A stretch of DNA of 64,000 bases from Sphingomonas_E sp042693015 (GTDB lineage: Bacteria; Pseudomonadota; Alphaproteobacteria; Sphingomonadales; Sphingomonadaceae): the NCBI RefSeq assembly GCF_042693015.1, contig NZ_CP170544.1, positions 3,596,001-3,660,000 on the forward strand, written 5' to 3'. A program made the translations under genes and the position numbers. This document shows, one piece after another, positions 31,848 to 40,221 of this stretch. The first letter of the stretch is position 1; each line of letters opens with the position of its first letter. The notes below the pieces were generated by a model that saw only the letters and a program-made list of their open reading frames with translations, had not been told where the DNA came from and ran no database searches.

Positions 31848-33194
31848 ATGGGGGCTGTTCCGGTTCAGGACGTGGTGGACGGCCTGGCCGTGCGGGGATT
31901 CCACTGGCGGCTATTGGCGCTGGTGATGGCGATCATCCTGCTCGACGGCTTCGATATCCAGCTGGCCGCCTTTGCTGGCCCCGCTATTCTGGCCGACTGG
32001 AAGGTGGGGCCGGACGCGCTGGCGCCGGTGATGGCCGCGTCGCTGATGGGCATGGCGATCGGCACCAGTGTCGGCGGCAGGATCGGCGATCGGCTTGGTC
32101 GCCGTCTCGCGCTGATCGGCGCGGTGCTGTGGTTCGGCGTGCTGGCGATGTTCACCGCGCTGAGCTGGGATGTGACGAGCCTGACCATCCTGCGCTTCAT
32201 CACCGGTATCGGTCTCGGCGCCGCGGTTCCGAACGCGACGGCGCTCGTCGCCGAATGGATGCCGGTGCGGACCCGCAACTATGCTGTGACGTTGATCTCG
32301 GTGGGCGTGCCGTGCGGCGGCATCATCGGTGCGGGCATCGCATCCTGGCTAATCCCCGCTCATGGCTGGCCATCGGCCTTCCTGCTGGGCGGCGCGCTGC
32401 CGCTGCTGCTCGCGGTCGCCTTGATCTGGAGCCTCCCGGAATCGCCCGCCCTTCTCGCCCGGCGCGGCGGCGAGGATGCGCGGATCGCCCGGCTGCTCGC
32501 CAAGGCGGGCGGCACCGCAACCGGCCCGTTCGTGCCGCCGCCCGAACTGCCCGGCGGCGGCCGCGTCTATAGCGGCGCGCTCCGACGGTCGGCGATCGGC
32601 ATGGGCGTCGCCTTCTTCGCCTCGCTGATGGCGGTCTATACCCTGCTGAGCTGGGTGCCGGTGCTGCTGTCCAAGGCCGGATTCCCGATGGACCAGGCGA
32701 TCCGTGGCGCGATGATACTCAATCTCTGCGGGGTGCTCGCGTCGTTCGGGCTTGCCGCGATCAGCCTGCGTGTCGGTTCGCGCGCGACACTGATCGGCAC
32801 GATCTGCGCCGGACTGGTGGCACTGGCGATCTGGGCGACCTTGCTCAACATGCCCGGCGCTTCGCCGGGTGCGATCCTGATCGGCCTGGCGCTGACCGGC
32901 GCGACCGTGCTGTCCTTGCAGGTGCATTTGCTGACCCTTTCCGCGCATGTCTTCCCGGTCGAATGTCGATCGGCCGGGATCGGCTATTCGATAACCATCG
33001 GCCGGATCGGTGCGATATTGAGCGCATTCGGCGCGGGCATCATCCTTGGCCTGCCGCAAGGCAGCCTGTTCTTTTTCCTGATGGTCGGCGCCGCTCTGCT
33101 GCTGCTGTGCGTCGGCGTGATGCTGGTCGATCGGCACATGCCCGGCCGGCGAATGGCGGCCGGCGGTGAGGGCTTGGCACAGAGCGAGATCTGA
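31848..33194 (+). CDS. MFS transporter, aromatic acid:H+ symporter-like (AAHS)
   Basis: 448 aa with 12 transmembrane helices. Family signature DGFDIQLAAFAGPAILADW near residue 33 and GMAIGTSVGGRIGDRLGRR in loop 2-3, as in AAHS transporters (PcaK, BenK). Likely imports an aromatic or other organic acid for the adjacent hydrolase genes. A ribosome site (GGAGGGAAA) precedes the ATG at 31848. Divergent from the lipoprotein operon over a 249-bp intergenic region; 148 bp upstream of the next plus-strand gene, so the three plus-strand genes probably form one unit. Confidence 0.9.
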   Translation: MGAVPVQDVVDGLAVRGFHWRLLALVMAIILLDGFDIQLAAFAGPAILADWKVGPDALAPVMAASLMGMAIGTSVGGRIGDRLGRRLALIGAVLWFGVLAMFTALSWDVTSLTILRFITGIGLGAAVPNATALVAEWMPVRTRNYAVTLISVGVPCGGIIGAGIASWLIPAHGWPSAFLLGGALPLLLAVALIWSLPESPALLARRGGEDARIARLLAKAGGTATGPFVPPPELPGGGRVYSGALRRSAIGMGVAFFASLMAVYTLLSWVPVLLSKAGFPMDQAIRGAMILNLCGVLASFGLAAISLRVGSRATLIGTICAGLVALAIWATLLNMPGASPGAILIGLALTGATVLSLQVHLLTLSAHVFPVECRSAGIGYSITIGRIGAILSAFGAGIILGLPQGSLFFFLMVGAALLLLCVGVMLVDRHMPGRRMAAGGEGLAQSEI

Positions 33195-33342
33195 CATGTT
33201 CGCGACCTGTCGCGCGAAATTGAGTCGCTGCGAACAAATATGACGGCTTAGGACTATCGCTTAGTCACCCGTCCATCCGGCATACTCCCCCGACAAAGAA
33301 CGAAGCGGGCACGCCCGACTTCGGCAACATGGGTGAGAGAGT

Positions 33343-35079
33343 ATGGCTGATTTCGATCTGGTGCTGCGTGGCGGCTTGATCGCCGATGGCAGCGGTGGCG
33401 AACCCGTCCGTGGGGACGTGGCGATCGTCGGCAATCGCATCGCCGCGGTGGGCAGCTTCCAAGGTGAAGGGGCGCGCGAGATCGATGTTGCCGGCCGCGT
33501 CGTCACCCCCGGCTTCGTCGACATCCACACCCATTATGACGGGCAGGCGATCTGGTCCGACCGGTTGAACCCATCGTCGCAGCATGGCGTGACAACGGTG
33601 GTGGTCGGCAATTGCGGCGTCGGCTTCGCCCCCTGTCGGCCGGGCGACCATGACCTGCTGATCAACGTGATGGAGGGCGTGGAGGACATCCCCGGCGTCG
33701 TCATGGCCGAAGGGCTCGATTGGCATTGGGAGAGCTTCCCACAATATCTCGACGCGCTGGACGCCAAACCGCGCGACATCGATATCGCCGCTTATCTGCC
33801 GCACAGCCCGCTGCGCGTTTTCGCCATGGGCGATCGCGGCGCCGCGCGCGAAGCCGCCAATGACGATGACTTGGCGCGGATGCGGAGCATCGCCAAGGAG
33901 GCGATCGAGGCCGGCGCGCTCGGCTTCGCCACGTCACGGACCTTCATTCACCGTACTGCTGCAGGCCAACTGATCCCGAGTTTCGATGCCTCGCAGACAG
34001 AGCTGGAAGCGGTGGCGATGGGGTTGGCGGATGCCGGCGACGGGATCATCCAGGCGGTGCTCGACGTGCCGACGCGAAGCTGGGACGACGAGATCGGGAT
34101 GCTGCGCGAAGTGATGCGCCGCACCGGCCGGCCCGCCACCTTCACCCTCGCTGCGCCCAACCAGGGGCCGCGCCTGTGGGAACCGGTGCTCGCCATGCTC
34201 GACGACGCCCGTGCCGAAGGCCAAAAGCTGAGCGCGCAGGTCTTCCCGCGTCCGATCGGCATGATCGCGGGGCTGGAGCTTTCGACCAACCCCTTCTGCC
34301 TGTGCCCGAGCTTCCAGCCGATCGCGGGCCTGCCGCTGGCGGAAAAGGTGGCGGCGATGCGCAATCCGGCACTCCGCGCGAAACTCGTGAGCGAGGCGCC
34401 GGCCGATGGCCATCCGCTGACCCAGATGGGCCGCGCCTGGGACTGGATGTTCCTGCTGACCGAGGAAGCCGATTACGAGCCGTCGCTCGACAAGAGTATA
34501 TCGGCGATCGCCAAGGCGCGCGGCGTCACGCCGGAAGAGGTCGCCTATGATCTGCTGCTGGAAGATGACGGCCATGCGATGCTGCTGATCGCGCTCGGCA
34601 ACTTCTTTGAAGGGCGGCTCGATGCGGTGCAGGAGATGCTCGATCATCCCAATGTCGTCGTCGGCCTTGGCGATGGCGGCGCGCATTATGGGGTGATTTG
34701 CGACGCAAGCTTCCCCACCTTCACGCTGCAGCATTGGGTGCGCGATCGTTCGGGATCGCGGATGCCACTGGGCCAAGCGGTGAAGATGCTCGCACATGAT
34801 CCGGCCCATGTCGTGGGGCTGCTGGATCGCGGGCTGATCGCCCCCGGATATAAGGCGGACATCAATGTCATCGACCTTGATCGCGTGCGGCTGTGCAAGC
34901 CGGAGGTGCGTTACGACCTGCCGGCCGGCGGCCGCCGGCTCGATCAGCGGGCCGAAGGCTTCGACCTGACCATCGTATCGGGCGCGATCATCGCCGAAAG
35001 GGACACGCCGACCGACGCCAGGCCCGGCAAGCTGGTCCGCGGCACCCAGGCTGCACCCGTGCTGGAGGCCGCTGAATGA
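33343..35079 (+). CDS. N-acyl-D-amino-acid deacylase-like amidohydrolase
   Basis: 578 aa, amidohydrolase-3 / D-aminoacylase type. VLRGGLIADGSGGEPVRGDVAI at the start, GFVDIHTHYDGQAIW with the HxH metal site near residue 66, TTVVVGNCGVGFAP near 86, and a C-terminal GLLDRGLIAPGYKADINVIDLDRV near 490. Family members hydrolyse N-acyl-D-amino acids and other amides with zinc. No signal peptide. Its stop overlaps the start of the Coq4-like gene (ATGA), so translation is coupled. With the MFS transporter it suggests uptake and cleavage of an acylated substrate. Confidence 0.92.
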   Translation: MADFDLVLRGGLIADGSGGEPVRGDVAIVGNRIAAVGSFQGEGAREIDVAGRVVTPGFVDIHTHYDGQAIWSDRLNPSSQHGVTTVVVGNCGVGFAPCRPGDHDLLINVMEGVEDIPGVVMAEGLDWHWESFPQYLDALDAKPRDIDIAAYLPHSPLRVFAMGDRGAAREAANDDDLARMRSIAKEAIEAGALGFATSRTFIHRTAAGQLIPSFDASQTELEAVAMGLADAGDGIIQAVLDVPTRSWDDEIGMLREVMRRTGRPATFTLAAPNQGPRLWEPVLAMLDDARAEGQKLSAQVFPRPIGMIAGLELSTNPFCLCPSFQPIAGLPLAEKVAAMRNPALRAKLVSEAPADGHPLTQMGRAWDWMFLLTEEADYEPSLDKSISAIAKARGVTPEEVAYDLLLEDDGHAMLLIALGNFFEGRLDAVQEMLDHPNVVVGLGDGGAHYGVICDASFPTFTLQHWVRDRSGSRMPLGQAVKMLAHDPAHVVGLLDRGLIAPGYKADINVIDLDRVRLCKPEVRYDLPAGGRRLDQRAEGFDLTIVSGAIIAERDTPTDARPGKLVRGTQAAPVLEAAE

Positions 35080-35903
35080 ACGACGTCCCCTATCTGCTGC
35101 GCGGCGTGCAACCCATGACCACCGAAAGCTCGGTGCTGGTCAGCTCGTCCAAATATCTGAACGATCCGCGGCTGCGCGAATGGATCGCCAATATATCGCT
35201 CAAGCGCAACGGGCCGGACATGCCGGCGCAGGCAGAGATGTATCCGCTGATCGGCCTGCTCGACGAGTTGCAGGACAAGGACCGCATCGAGGAGATGTTC
35301 ACCGCGGAGCGCACGAAGAACCCGGCGCTCGACGCCTGGTTCAACGAGTGGCACCTGTCCGACTATGACGCCGACTATTTCAAGCAGTTCGCCGAAGGCA
35401 CGCTGGGCAACATCTTCTATCGCGACGTGATCGAGAAGAATTTCGAGATCATCATCTACGAGAAGCCGCAGCCGAAGACCCAGTTCGAATATTTCCTCTT
35501 CCGTTCGGGCCAGAACCACGATCTGGAGCATATCCTGACCGGCGGCGACTTCAATTATATGGGTGAGCTGGTGCCGGCCTGGTTCCGCATCACCAACCAG
35601 TTCAAGCATCTGAGCCCCGAACTCGCGACCGAGGTGTCGCTAAGCTATCTGTTCGTGACGATGCGCTATTCGATCCGCACTTTGCTGCATTATCCGACGG
35701 TGTGGCAGACCTGCCAGAATGCGGTGGAGCGCGGCATGAAATGCGGCCACGCATCGGGCCCGCTGTTCATGGCGAAATATGAGCCCGTGTTCCACCTGCC
35801 GCTCGAAGAAGCGCGGCTCGCGCTCGACGTCCATGAGGCCGAGTTCGTCGACACGACCGGCCCGTCGATGGTGTGGGCGGGACGGGAAGCCGCCCACACC
35901 TGA
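35076..35903 (+). CDS. Coq4 family protein
   Basis: 275 aa. The family metal motif is complete: His148-Asp149-x-x-His152 and Glu164 (HDLEHILTGGDFNYMGE, HDxxH-x11-E). Eukaryotic COQ4 removes the C1 carboxyl group during ubiquinone synthesis; bacterial paralogues in catabolic clusters have unknown substrates. The position, directly coupled to a D-aminoacylase-like amidohydrolase and away from any ubi genes, argues for a role on a specialised substrate and not for housekeeping ubiquinone synthesis (inference). The 3' end is 6 bp from the convergent sulfatase gene. Confidence 0.88.
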   Translation: MNDVPYLLRGVQPMTTESSVLVSSSKYLNDPRLREWIANISLKRNGPDMPAQAEMYPLIGLLDELQDKDRIEEMFTAERTKNPALDAWFNEWHLSDYDADYFKQFAEGTLGNIFYRDVIEKNFEIIIYEKPQPKTQFEYFLFRSGQNHDLEHILTGGDFNYMGELVPAWFRITNQFKHLSPELATEVSLSYLFVTMRYSIRTLLHYPTVWQTCQNAVERGMKCGHASGPLFMAKYEPVFHLPLEEARLALDVHEAEFVDTTGPSMVWAGREAAHT

Positions 35904-35909
35904 CAAATC

Positions 35910-38204
35910 TCAGCGCTGCTCGATCGTCACCCCGTCGATCTTCGCCCCGGAGATCGCGTAGCCAAGCGCTGCGCCTTCCGGATAGCGCCCCGCGGGCGAA
36001 CCGGTGTCCACGCCGACATCGAAGGTTTCGTTGATCGAGAAGAAGGCCGGTGGGCTGGCCGGAATGGTGTCCGCCGCCGCCTGCGTGCCGTTGACCAGCA
36101 GGTTGAGCTGACCGCCCTTGGCGAAGCCGAGGCCGTCATAGTTGAAATCAACGCGCAGCGTGTTGCGGCCGGCCGCGAGGGGTTGGCCCACGAGATCGAC
36201 GGTCTTCACGTCGAACAGCCGATAGGTGAAGACGGGACGGCGTTGCGCATCGATATAAAGCGACCAACCCGCCGCGGTGCCGCCGATCGTGGCGATCACG
36301 CCGCTGGCCTTGTCGGTGACGTCGACAGCAGACTCCAGCGACCAGGAGCGGTTGGTCATGCGGGGCACCGCCTTTTCCGGCACGCTGACGGTGCCTTCAT
36401 AATAGGTCGCGCGCTTCAGCCCTTCCGAAAGATCGGGCAGGCCCTTCTGGCTCATCTGCTGGCCCTTCAGCGGCAGAACATTATTCGCCGCCGCCTCCTG
36501 CATGAAAAGCGCCTTCATCTCCTCGAGCTTGGCGGGCTGCTTGGCCGCAAGGTCATTCGCCTGGGAATAATCCGTGCGCAGGTTGTAAAGCTCCCACTTG
36601 TCGGCCTCGAACGGCTTGGCGCTGAGGTCCATGCCGATGCCCCAGGGCAGGCGGCTGTGGAAGGCCGACGCCATCCAGCCGTCATGGTAGATGGCACGGT
36701 GCCCGAAGACCTCGAAATATTGGGTCGTGTGCCGCTCGGGCGCCTTGGCGTCGTTGAAGCTGTAGGTGAGGCTGACGCCGTTCATCGGCTTCTGGTGCAC
36801 GCCGTTCACCTCCTCCGGCGCTTTGATGCCCACGGCATCGAGGATGGTCGGCGCGATATCGTTCACATGACCGAACTGGCTGCGCAGGCCGCCCTTGTCG
36901 GTGATCTTCTTCGGCCAGGTGACGACCATCGCGTTGCGCGTACCGCCGAGATGCGATGCGATCGTCTTGGTCCACTGGAAAGGCGCGTTGGTCGCCCAGG
37001 CCCAGGCGGAATTGATATGCGCGTAACTGTCCGCCGCACCGATCCGGTCGATGCCGGCGAGCTTGGTCGCCTCCGATTCCGGAATGCCCTGGAGCGGCCC
37101 CATATAATTGAGGCTGCCGCCCAGCCCGCCCTCAGCGCTCGCGCCATTATCGCCGACGATATAGACGAAGAGCGTGTTGTCGAACTGGCCGCTATCCTTC
37201 AGCGCCTGCGCCAGCCGGCCGACCTGGGCGTCGGTGTGGGCGAGAAAGGCGGCATAGGATTCCATCAATCGCGACGCGATCTTCTTCTGGTCGGGGGTCA
37301 GGCTGTCCCAGGCGGGGAGTCCCTCCGGGCGCGGCGTCAGCTTGGTGTTGGCGGGGATCACGCCGAGCTTCTTCTGGCGCGCGAAGATTTCCTCGCGCAA
37401 TTTGTCCCATCCCTGATCGAACTTGCCACGATAGCGCTCGATCCACGGCTCCGGCACCTGGATCGGCGCATGGATGCCGCCGGTCGCAAAATAAAGGAAG
37501 AAGGGCCGCTCGGGCGTCACCGAATGCTGCGAGCGCATCCATTCGATGCTGCGATCGGCGAGATCCTCGGTCAGGTGATAATTCTTGCCCGGACGCCGCA
37601 GCACTGGCGTCGTCCCGTCATAGAGCGTCGGTTCGAACTGGTCGGTCTCCCCGCCCTGGAAGCCGTAGAATTTGTCGAAGCCCTCGCCCGTCGGCCAGCG
37701 ATCGAACGGGCCGCTTTGCGACACTTCCCAATCGGGCGTCTGGTGCCATTTGCCGAAGGCGGCGGTGCTGTAGCCGTTCTCACGAAGGATCTCCGCGATG
37801 GTGGCGGTGTCCTTGGTGTGGAAACCCGAATAGCCCGGCCGTGCATCGACGCCATTCATCACCGCGCCGATACCGGTGGCGTGCGGGTTGCGGCCGGTGA
37901 GCAGCGAGGATCGCGTCGGCGAGCAGATCGCGGTGGTGTGGAAGCGGTTGTAGCGCAGCCCTTCATGCGCGAGAGCATCAAGCGCCGGTGTTGCGGCAGG
38001 GCCGCCGAAGGTAGCGGTCGCACCGAACCCGACATCATCAAGAAGCACGAGGACGATATTGGGCGCGCCGGCGGGAGCCGTGCGCTGGTAGGTTGGAACC
38101 GCGGGCGCCGCGGGCGTTGCCGATTGCGCCATTCCGACGCTGCCCCAGGTTGCAATCACCAACGCACCGACCGACGCGCCCATCCGTATCGCCTTATTGC
38201 CCAC
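35910..38204 (-). CDS. Secreted arylsulfatase family protein
   Basis: 764 aa. Signal peptide from the GTG start (GASVGALVIATWGSVGMAQSA), then the sulfatase domain: metal Asp56-Asp57 (VLVLLDDVGFG) and the formylglycine motif Cys94-x-Pro-x-Arg (CSPTRSSLLTGR), GKWHQTP near 150, VGDNGAS near 340, and a C-terminal beta sandwich from about 600. The Cys is compatible with maturation by FGE to a formylglycine. GTG at 38204 has GGAGG about 10 bases upstream; ATG at 38183 is the alternative; a much longer upstream frame is a shadow of the tandem TetR gene. Hydrolyses sulfate esters in the periplasm or outside; divergent from the regulator. Confidence 0.92.
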   Translation of the reverse strand: MGNKAIRMGASVGALVIATWGSVGMAQSATPAAPAVPTYQRTAPAGAPNIVLVLLDDVGFGATATFGGPAATPALDALAHEGLRYNRFHTTAICSPTRSSLLTGRNPHATGIGAVMNGVDARPGYSGFHTKDTATIAEILRENGYSTAAFGKWHQTPDWEVSQSGPFDRWPTGEGFDKFYGFQGGETDQFEPTLYDGTTPVLRRPGKNYHLTEDLADRSIEWMRSQHSVTPERPFFLYFATGGIHAPIQVPEPWIERYRGKFDQGWDKLREEIFARQKKLGVIPANTKLTPRPEGLPAWDSLTPDQKKIASRLMESYAAFLAHTDAQVGRLAQALKDSGQFDNTLFVYIVGDNGASAEGGLGGSLNYMGPLQGIPESEATKLAGIDRIGAADSYAHINSAWAWATNAPFQWTKTIASHLGGTRNAMVVTWPKKITDKGGLRSQFGHVNDIAPTILDAVGIKAPEEVNGVHQKPMNGVSLTYSFNDAKAPERHTTQYFEVFGHRAIYHDGWMASAFHSRLPWGIGMDLSAKPFEADKWELYNLRTDYSQANDLAAKQPAKLEEMKALFMQEAAANNVLPLKGQQMSQKGLPDLSEGLKRATYYEGTVSVPEKAVPRMTNRSWSLESAVDVTDKASGVIATIGGTAAGWSLYIDAQRRPVFTYRLFDVKTVDLVGQPLAAGRNTLRVDFNYDGLGFAKGGQLNLLVNGTQAAADTIPASPPAFFSINETFDVGVDTGSPAGRYPEGAALGYAISGAKIDGVTIEQR

Positions 38205-38224
38205 GCACTTATCCTCCGTTGTTT

Positions 38225-38250
38225 CGTACGATACTATACAGTACCGTATG
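38225..38250. promoter_or_regulatory. TetR-type operator in the sulfatase promoter region
   Basis: 26-bp imperfect palindrome: CGTACGATACTAT / ACAGTACCGTATG, 10 of 13 arm positions complementary. It lies between the sulfatase start (38204) and the tandem TetR gene (38322), in front of the sulfatase ribosome site. The likely ligand is the adjacent double-TetR protein. Confidence 0.6.
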
Positions 38251-38321
38251 ATGTGAGTTGCAAGCGGATTTGACGTGCGGAACGGGCATCGCGCGTTAAA
38301 GACGGACATTGAGCCAACGGG

Positions 38322-39590
38322 ATGACGCGCGCCGGAATGCGACAGGAGCAGGATCGCCGAGAACGGATCATGGCGGAAGCCGCAGTGCATTTCCTGCGCG
38401 ACGGCTTCGAGCGAACCAGCCTGGATCGCATCGCCGCCACGGCCAAGGTCAGCAAACAAGCCATCTACGAATATTTCCGCGGCAAGGGGGATCTGTTCGA
38501 ACAGGTCGTGCGCGCCGAACTGCTCGAGAATTTCTCGGACGGACTGCCGCTGCAGGGCGATGTGCAGGCGACACTGGAGCAGTTCGCCATCCTGCTGGTC
38601 GAAAGTTTCGCGACGCCGCGCAACTACGGATTGTTTCGCGCCAGTATCATGGCGACGCGCGCCTTCCCGGAGCTTGCGGCCGCGCTCCACGATTATCGCC
38701 GCAGCGCCAGCCGCGGGCTCTCCACCTATCTTAACGACCTGGCGACGGACGGCCGGTTGCAGCCGATCGAAGGCGATCCGCTGGATCTCGCCACCCGGCT
38801 CGGCGCGATGGCGGTGGAAGGCAGTCGCCATTTCCTGGGTTATCCGCTGCCGACGCGCGCACAACGCCAGGCACAGGCGCGGCTTGCGGTGGAAATCTAT
38901 CTACATGGCTGGCGCAAAGCCGATGGATCGCAACTGCCCGACGACGCCCCTCTGCCATCGGCACCACCCGCCGCCGCCGGGGGCGTGCAATTGCGCCTGA
39001 AGCCGGAGCGCTTTGCGGCGCTCTGTACCGCGGCCGCGGACGAGTTTCTCGCTTATGGCTTCGAAAGCGCGAGCCTCGACCGGATCATCGCGACGACAGG
39101 AGTCAGCCGATCGACCATCTATCGCCAGTTCGGCAACAAGCATGGCCTGTTCCGCCATGTCATGGAATGCGAGATCCATCGGATCGCGCAGCAGCCACTG
39201 CCGATGCCTGTTGCACCTAATCTGGAACAGCGCATCGCAATCTTGACGCGGACGGCGCTCGATCGACATCTCGAACCCCGCTCGATCGCGCTTCATCACC
39301 TGCTCGTCGAGGAGGCGGAGGCATTCCCCGAAGTAGCGCGCGCCTTTTACGCTACGCAAGTGAGGAGCGTCGCTGATCCATTTGTTGCGATTCTCGCAAC
39401 AGAAGGAGTTGATCGGCCGACGCCAGCAGTTCTGCGTTGTGTCCATACACTGGTAACATCCGGCGTCCGTTACATTGCGGCGCCGCGACCAGTGCATTCC
39501 AACGAAAGAGAAGTTGTGTCGCGGCAGGCCGCCATCATTATATGTCGCGGCCTAATTCCGTACCAGTTCGGTACAACCGACTTAAAATAG
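38322..39590 (+). CDS. Tandem TetR-family regulator (two TetR units in one chain)
   Basis: 422 aa, about twice the usual TetR length. Unit 1: HTH at about residues 12-58 (LDRIAATAKVSKQAIYEYFRGK) and ligand domain to about 200. A Pro/Ala linker (DDAPLPSAPPAAAGG) follows. Unit 2: HTH at about 228-275 (LDRIIATTGVSRSTIYRQFGNK) and its ligand domain to the end. The two HTHs are related but not identical, so this is an old fusion or duplication and not a sequencing artefact. Each chain can supply two HTHs, so a single chain could occupy one palindrome. Start 38322 or the in-frame ATG 38337. Divergent from the sulfatase, with an operator between. Confidence 0.87.
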   Translation: MTRAGMRQEQDRRERIMAEAAVHFLRDGFERTSLDRIAATAKVSKQAIYEYFRGKGDLFEQVVRAELLENFSDGLPLQGDVQATLEQFAILLVESFATPRNYGLFRASIMATRAFPELAAALHDYRRSASRGLSTYLNDLATDGRLQPIEGDPLDLATRLGAMAVEGSRHFLGYPLPTRAQRQAQARLAVEIYLHGWRKADGSQLPDDAPLPSAPPAAAGGVQLRLKPERFAALCTAAADEFLAYGFESASLDRIIATTGVSRSTIYRQFGNKHGLFRHVMECEIHRIAQQPLPMPVAPNLEQRIAILTRTALDRHLEPRSIALHHLLVEEAEAFPEVARAFYATQVRSVADPFVAILATEGVDRPTPAVLRCVHTLVTSGVRYIAAPRPVHSNEREVVSRQAAIIICRGLIPYQFGTTDLK

Positions 39591-39690
39591 TCAGGTGCAG
39601 GAAACTCGATGATCTGGTTAGAGATTAAACTGCAAGGCCGATTCCAACAGAATCGTACTGCCCAATCAGTCAAGCGTTCCGGAGCCCCGA

Positions 39691-40167
39691 ATGACCGACG
39701 AATTCAACCGTACTCTCGTGGAAATTACCGCCGATATCGTTTCCGCGCATGTGTCGAACAATGTCGTCAGCAACACTGATGTGCCGCAGCTCATTCAAGC
39801 CGTTCACGGCGCTCTTGCCAAACTGTCCAGTGGTGCGACGCACCAGGCCGAACCGGAAGTTGCCGAGAAGCCCGTTGGGGCCGTCAGCGTTCGCAAGTCG
39901 ACATCAAATCCCGCGCATATCCTGAGCATGATCGACGGCAAGCCCTATAAGAGCCTGAAGCGCCATATCGGTCGTCATGGCTATACGCCGGAAAGCTATC
40001 GCGAAGCTTTCGGCCTGCCCGCGAACTATTCGCTGGTGGCACCCGCCTATAGCGAACATCGCCGCGCCGTCGCCAAGCAGTTCGGCCTGGGCCGCAAAAA
40101 GACTGAAGTCGTCGCTCCCGCCAAGGCCGTGCGCAAGCCGCGCAAGCCCGCGCCGCGCGCCAAATAA
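39691..40167 (+). CDS. MucR family transcriptional regulator (copy 1)
   Basis: 158 aa. Ros/MucR family: N-terminal helices (TLVEITADIVSAHVSNN), then the DNA-binding core ILSMIDGKPYKSLKRHIGRHGYTPESYREAFGLPANY and a basic tail (RKPRKPAPRAK). The first Cys of the classical Ros zinc finger (usually ICLEDGKK) is replaced by SMID, so it is the zinc-poor MucR type, which is usual in sphingomonads from memory. MucR proteins are H-NS-like regulators of exopolysaccharide, motility and c-di-GMP. Followed by a strong terminator. A close paralogue lies at 41903. Confidence 0.92.
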   Translation: MTDEFNRTLVEITADIVSAHVSNNVVSNTDVPQLIQAVHGALAKLSSGATHQAEPEVAEKPVGAVSVRKSTSNPAHILSMIDGKPYKSLKRHIGRHGYTPESYREAFGLPANYSLVAPAYSEHRRAVAKQFGLGRKKTEVVAPAKAVRKPRKPAPRAK

Positions 40168-40176
40168 TCCGTCTCG

Positions 40177-40207
40177 CCTTCCCCGCTGCCGACGGTTGCG
40201 GGGAAGG
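40177..40207. terminator. Bidirectional terminator hairpin
   Basis: CCTTCCCCGC, 11-base loop, GCGGGGAAGG: perfect 10-bp stem between the MucR gene and the convergent CYTH-CHAD gene. The right flank is not a T run, so Rho-independent efficiency is moderate. Confidence 0.65.
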
Positions 40208-40221
40208 CTGCCGGTGATCGC

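Noticed and set aside
36183..38273. Very long plus-strand frame antisense to the sulfatase
   Set aside because: It mirrors the sulfatase codons; the high-GC third position makes antisense frames long. The sulfatase has clear catalytic motifs.
35910..38864. Reading the sulfatase as a 984-aa protein
   Set aside because: The extra 220 residues lie antisense to the tandem TetR gene and across the operator; a signal peptide begins exactly at the GTG 38204, which has a ribosome site.
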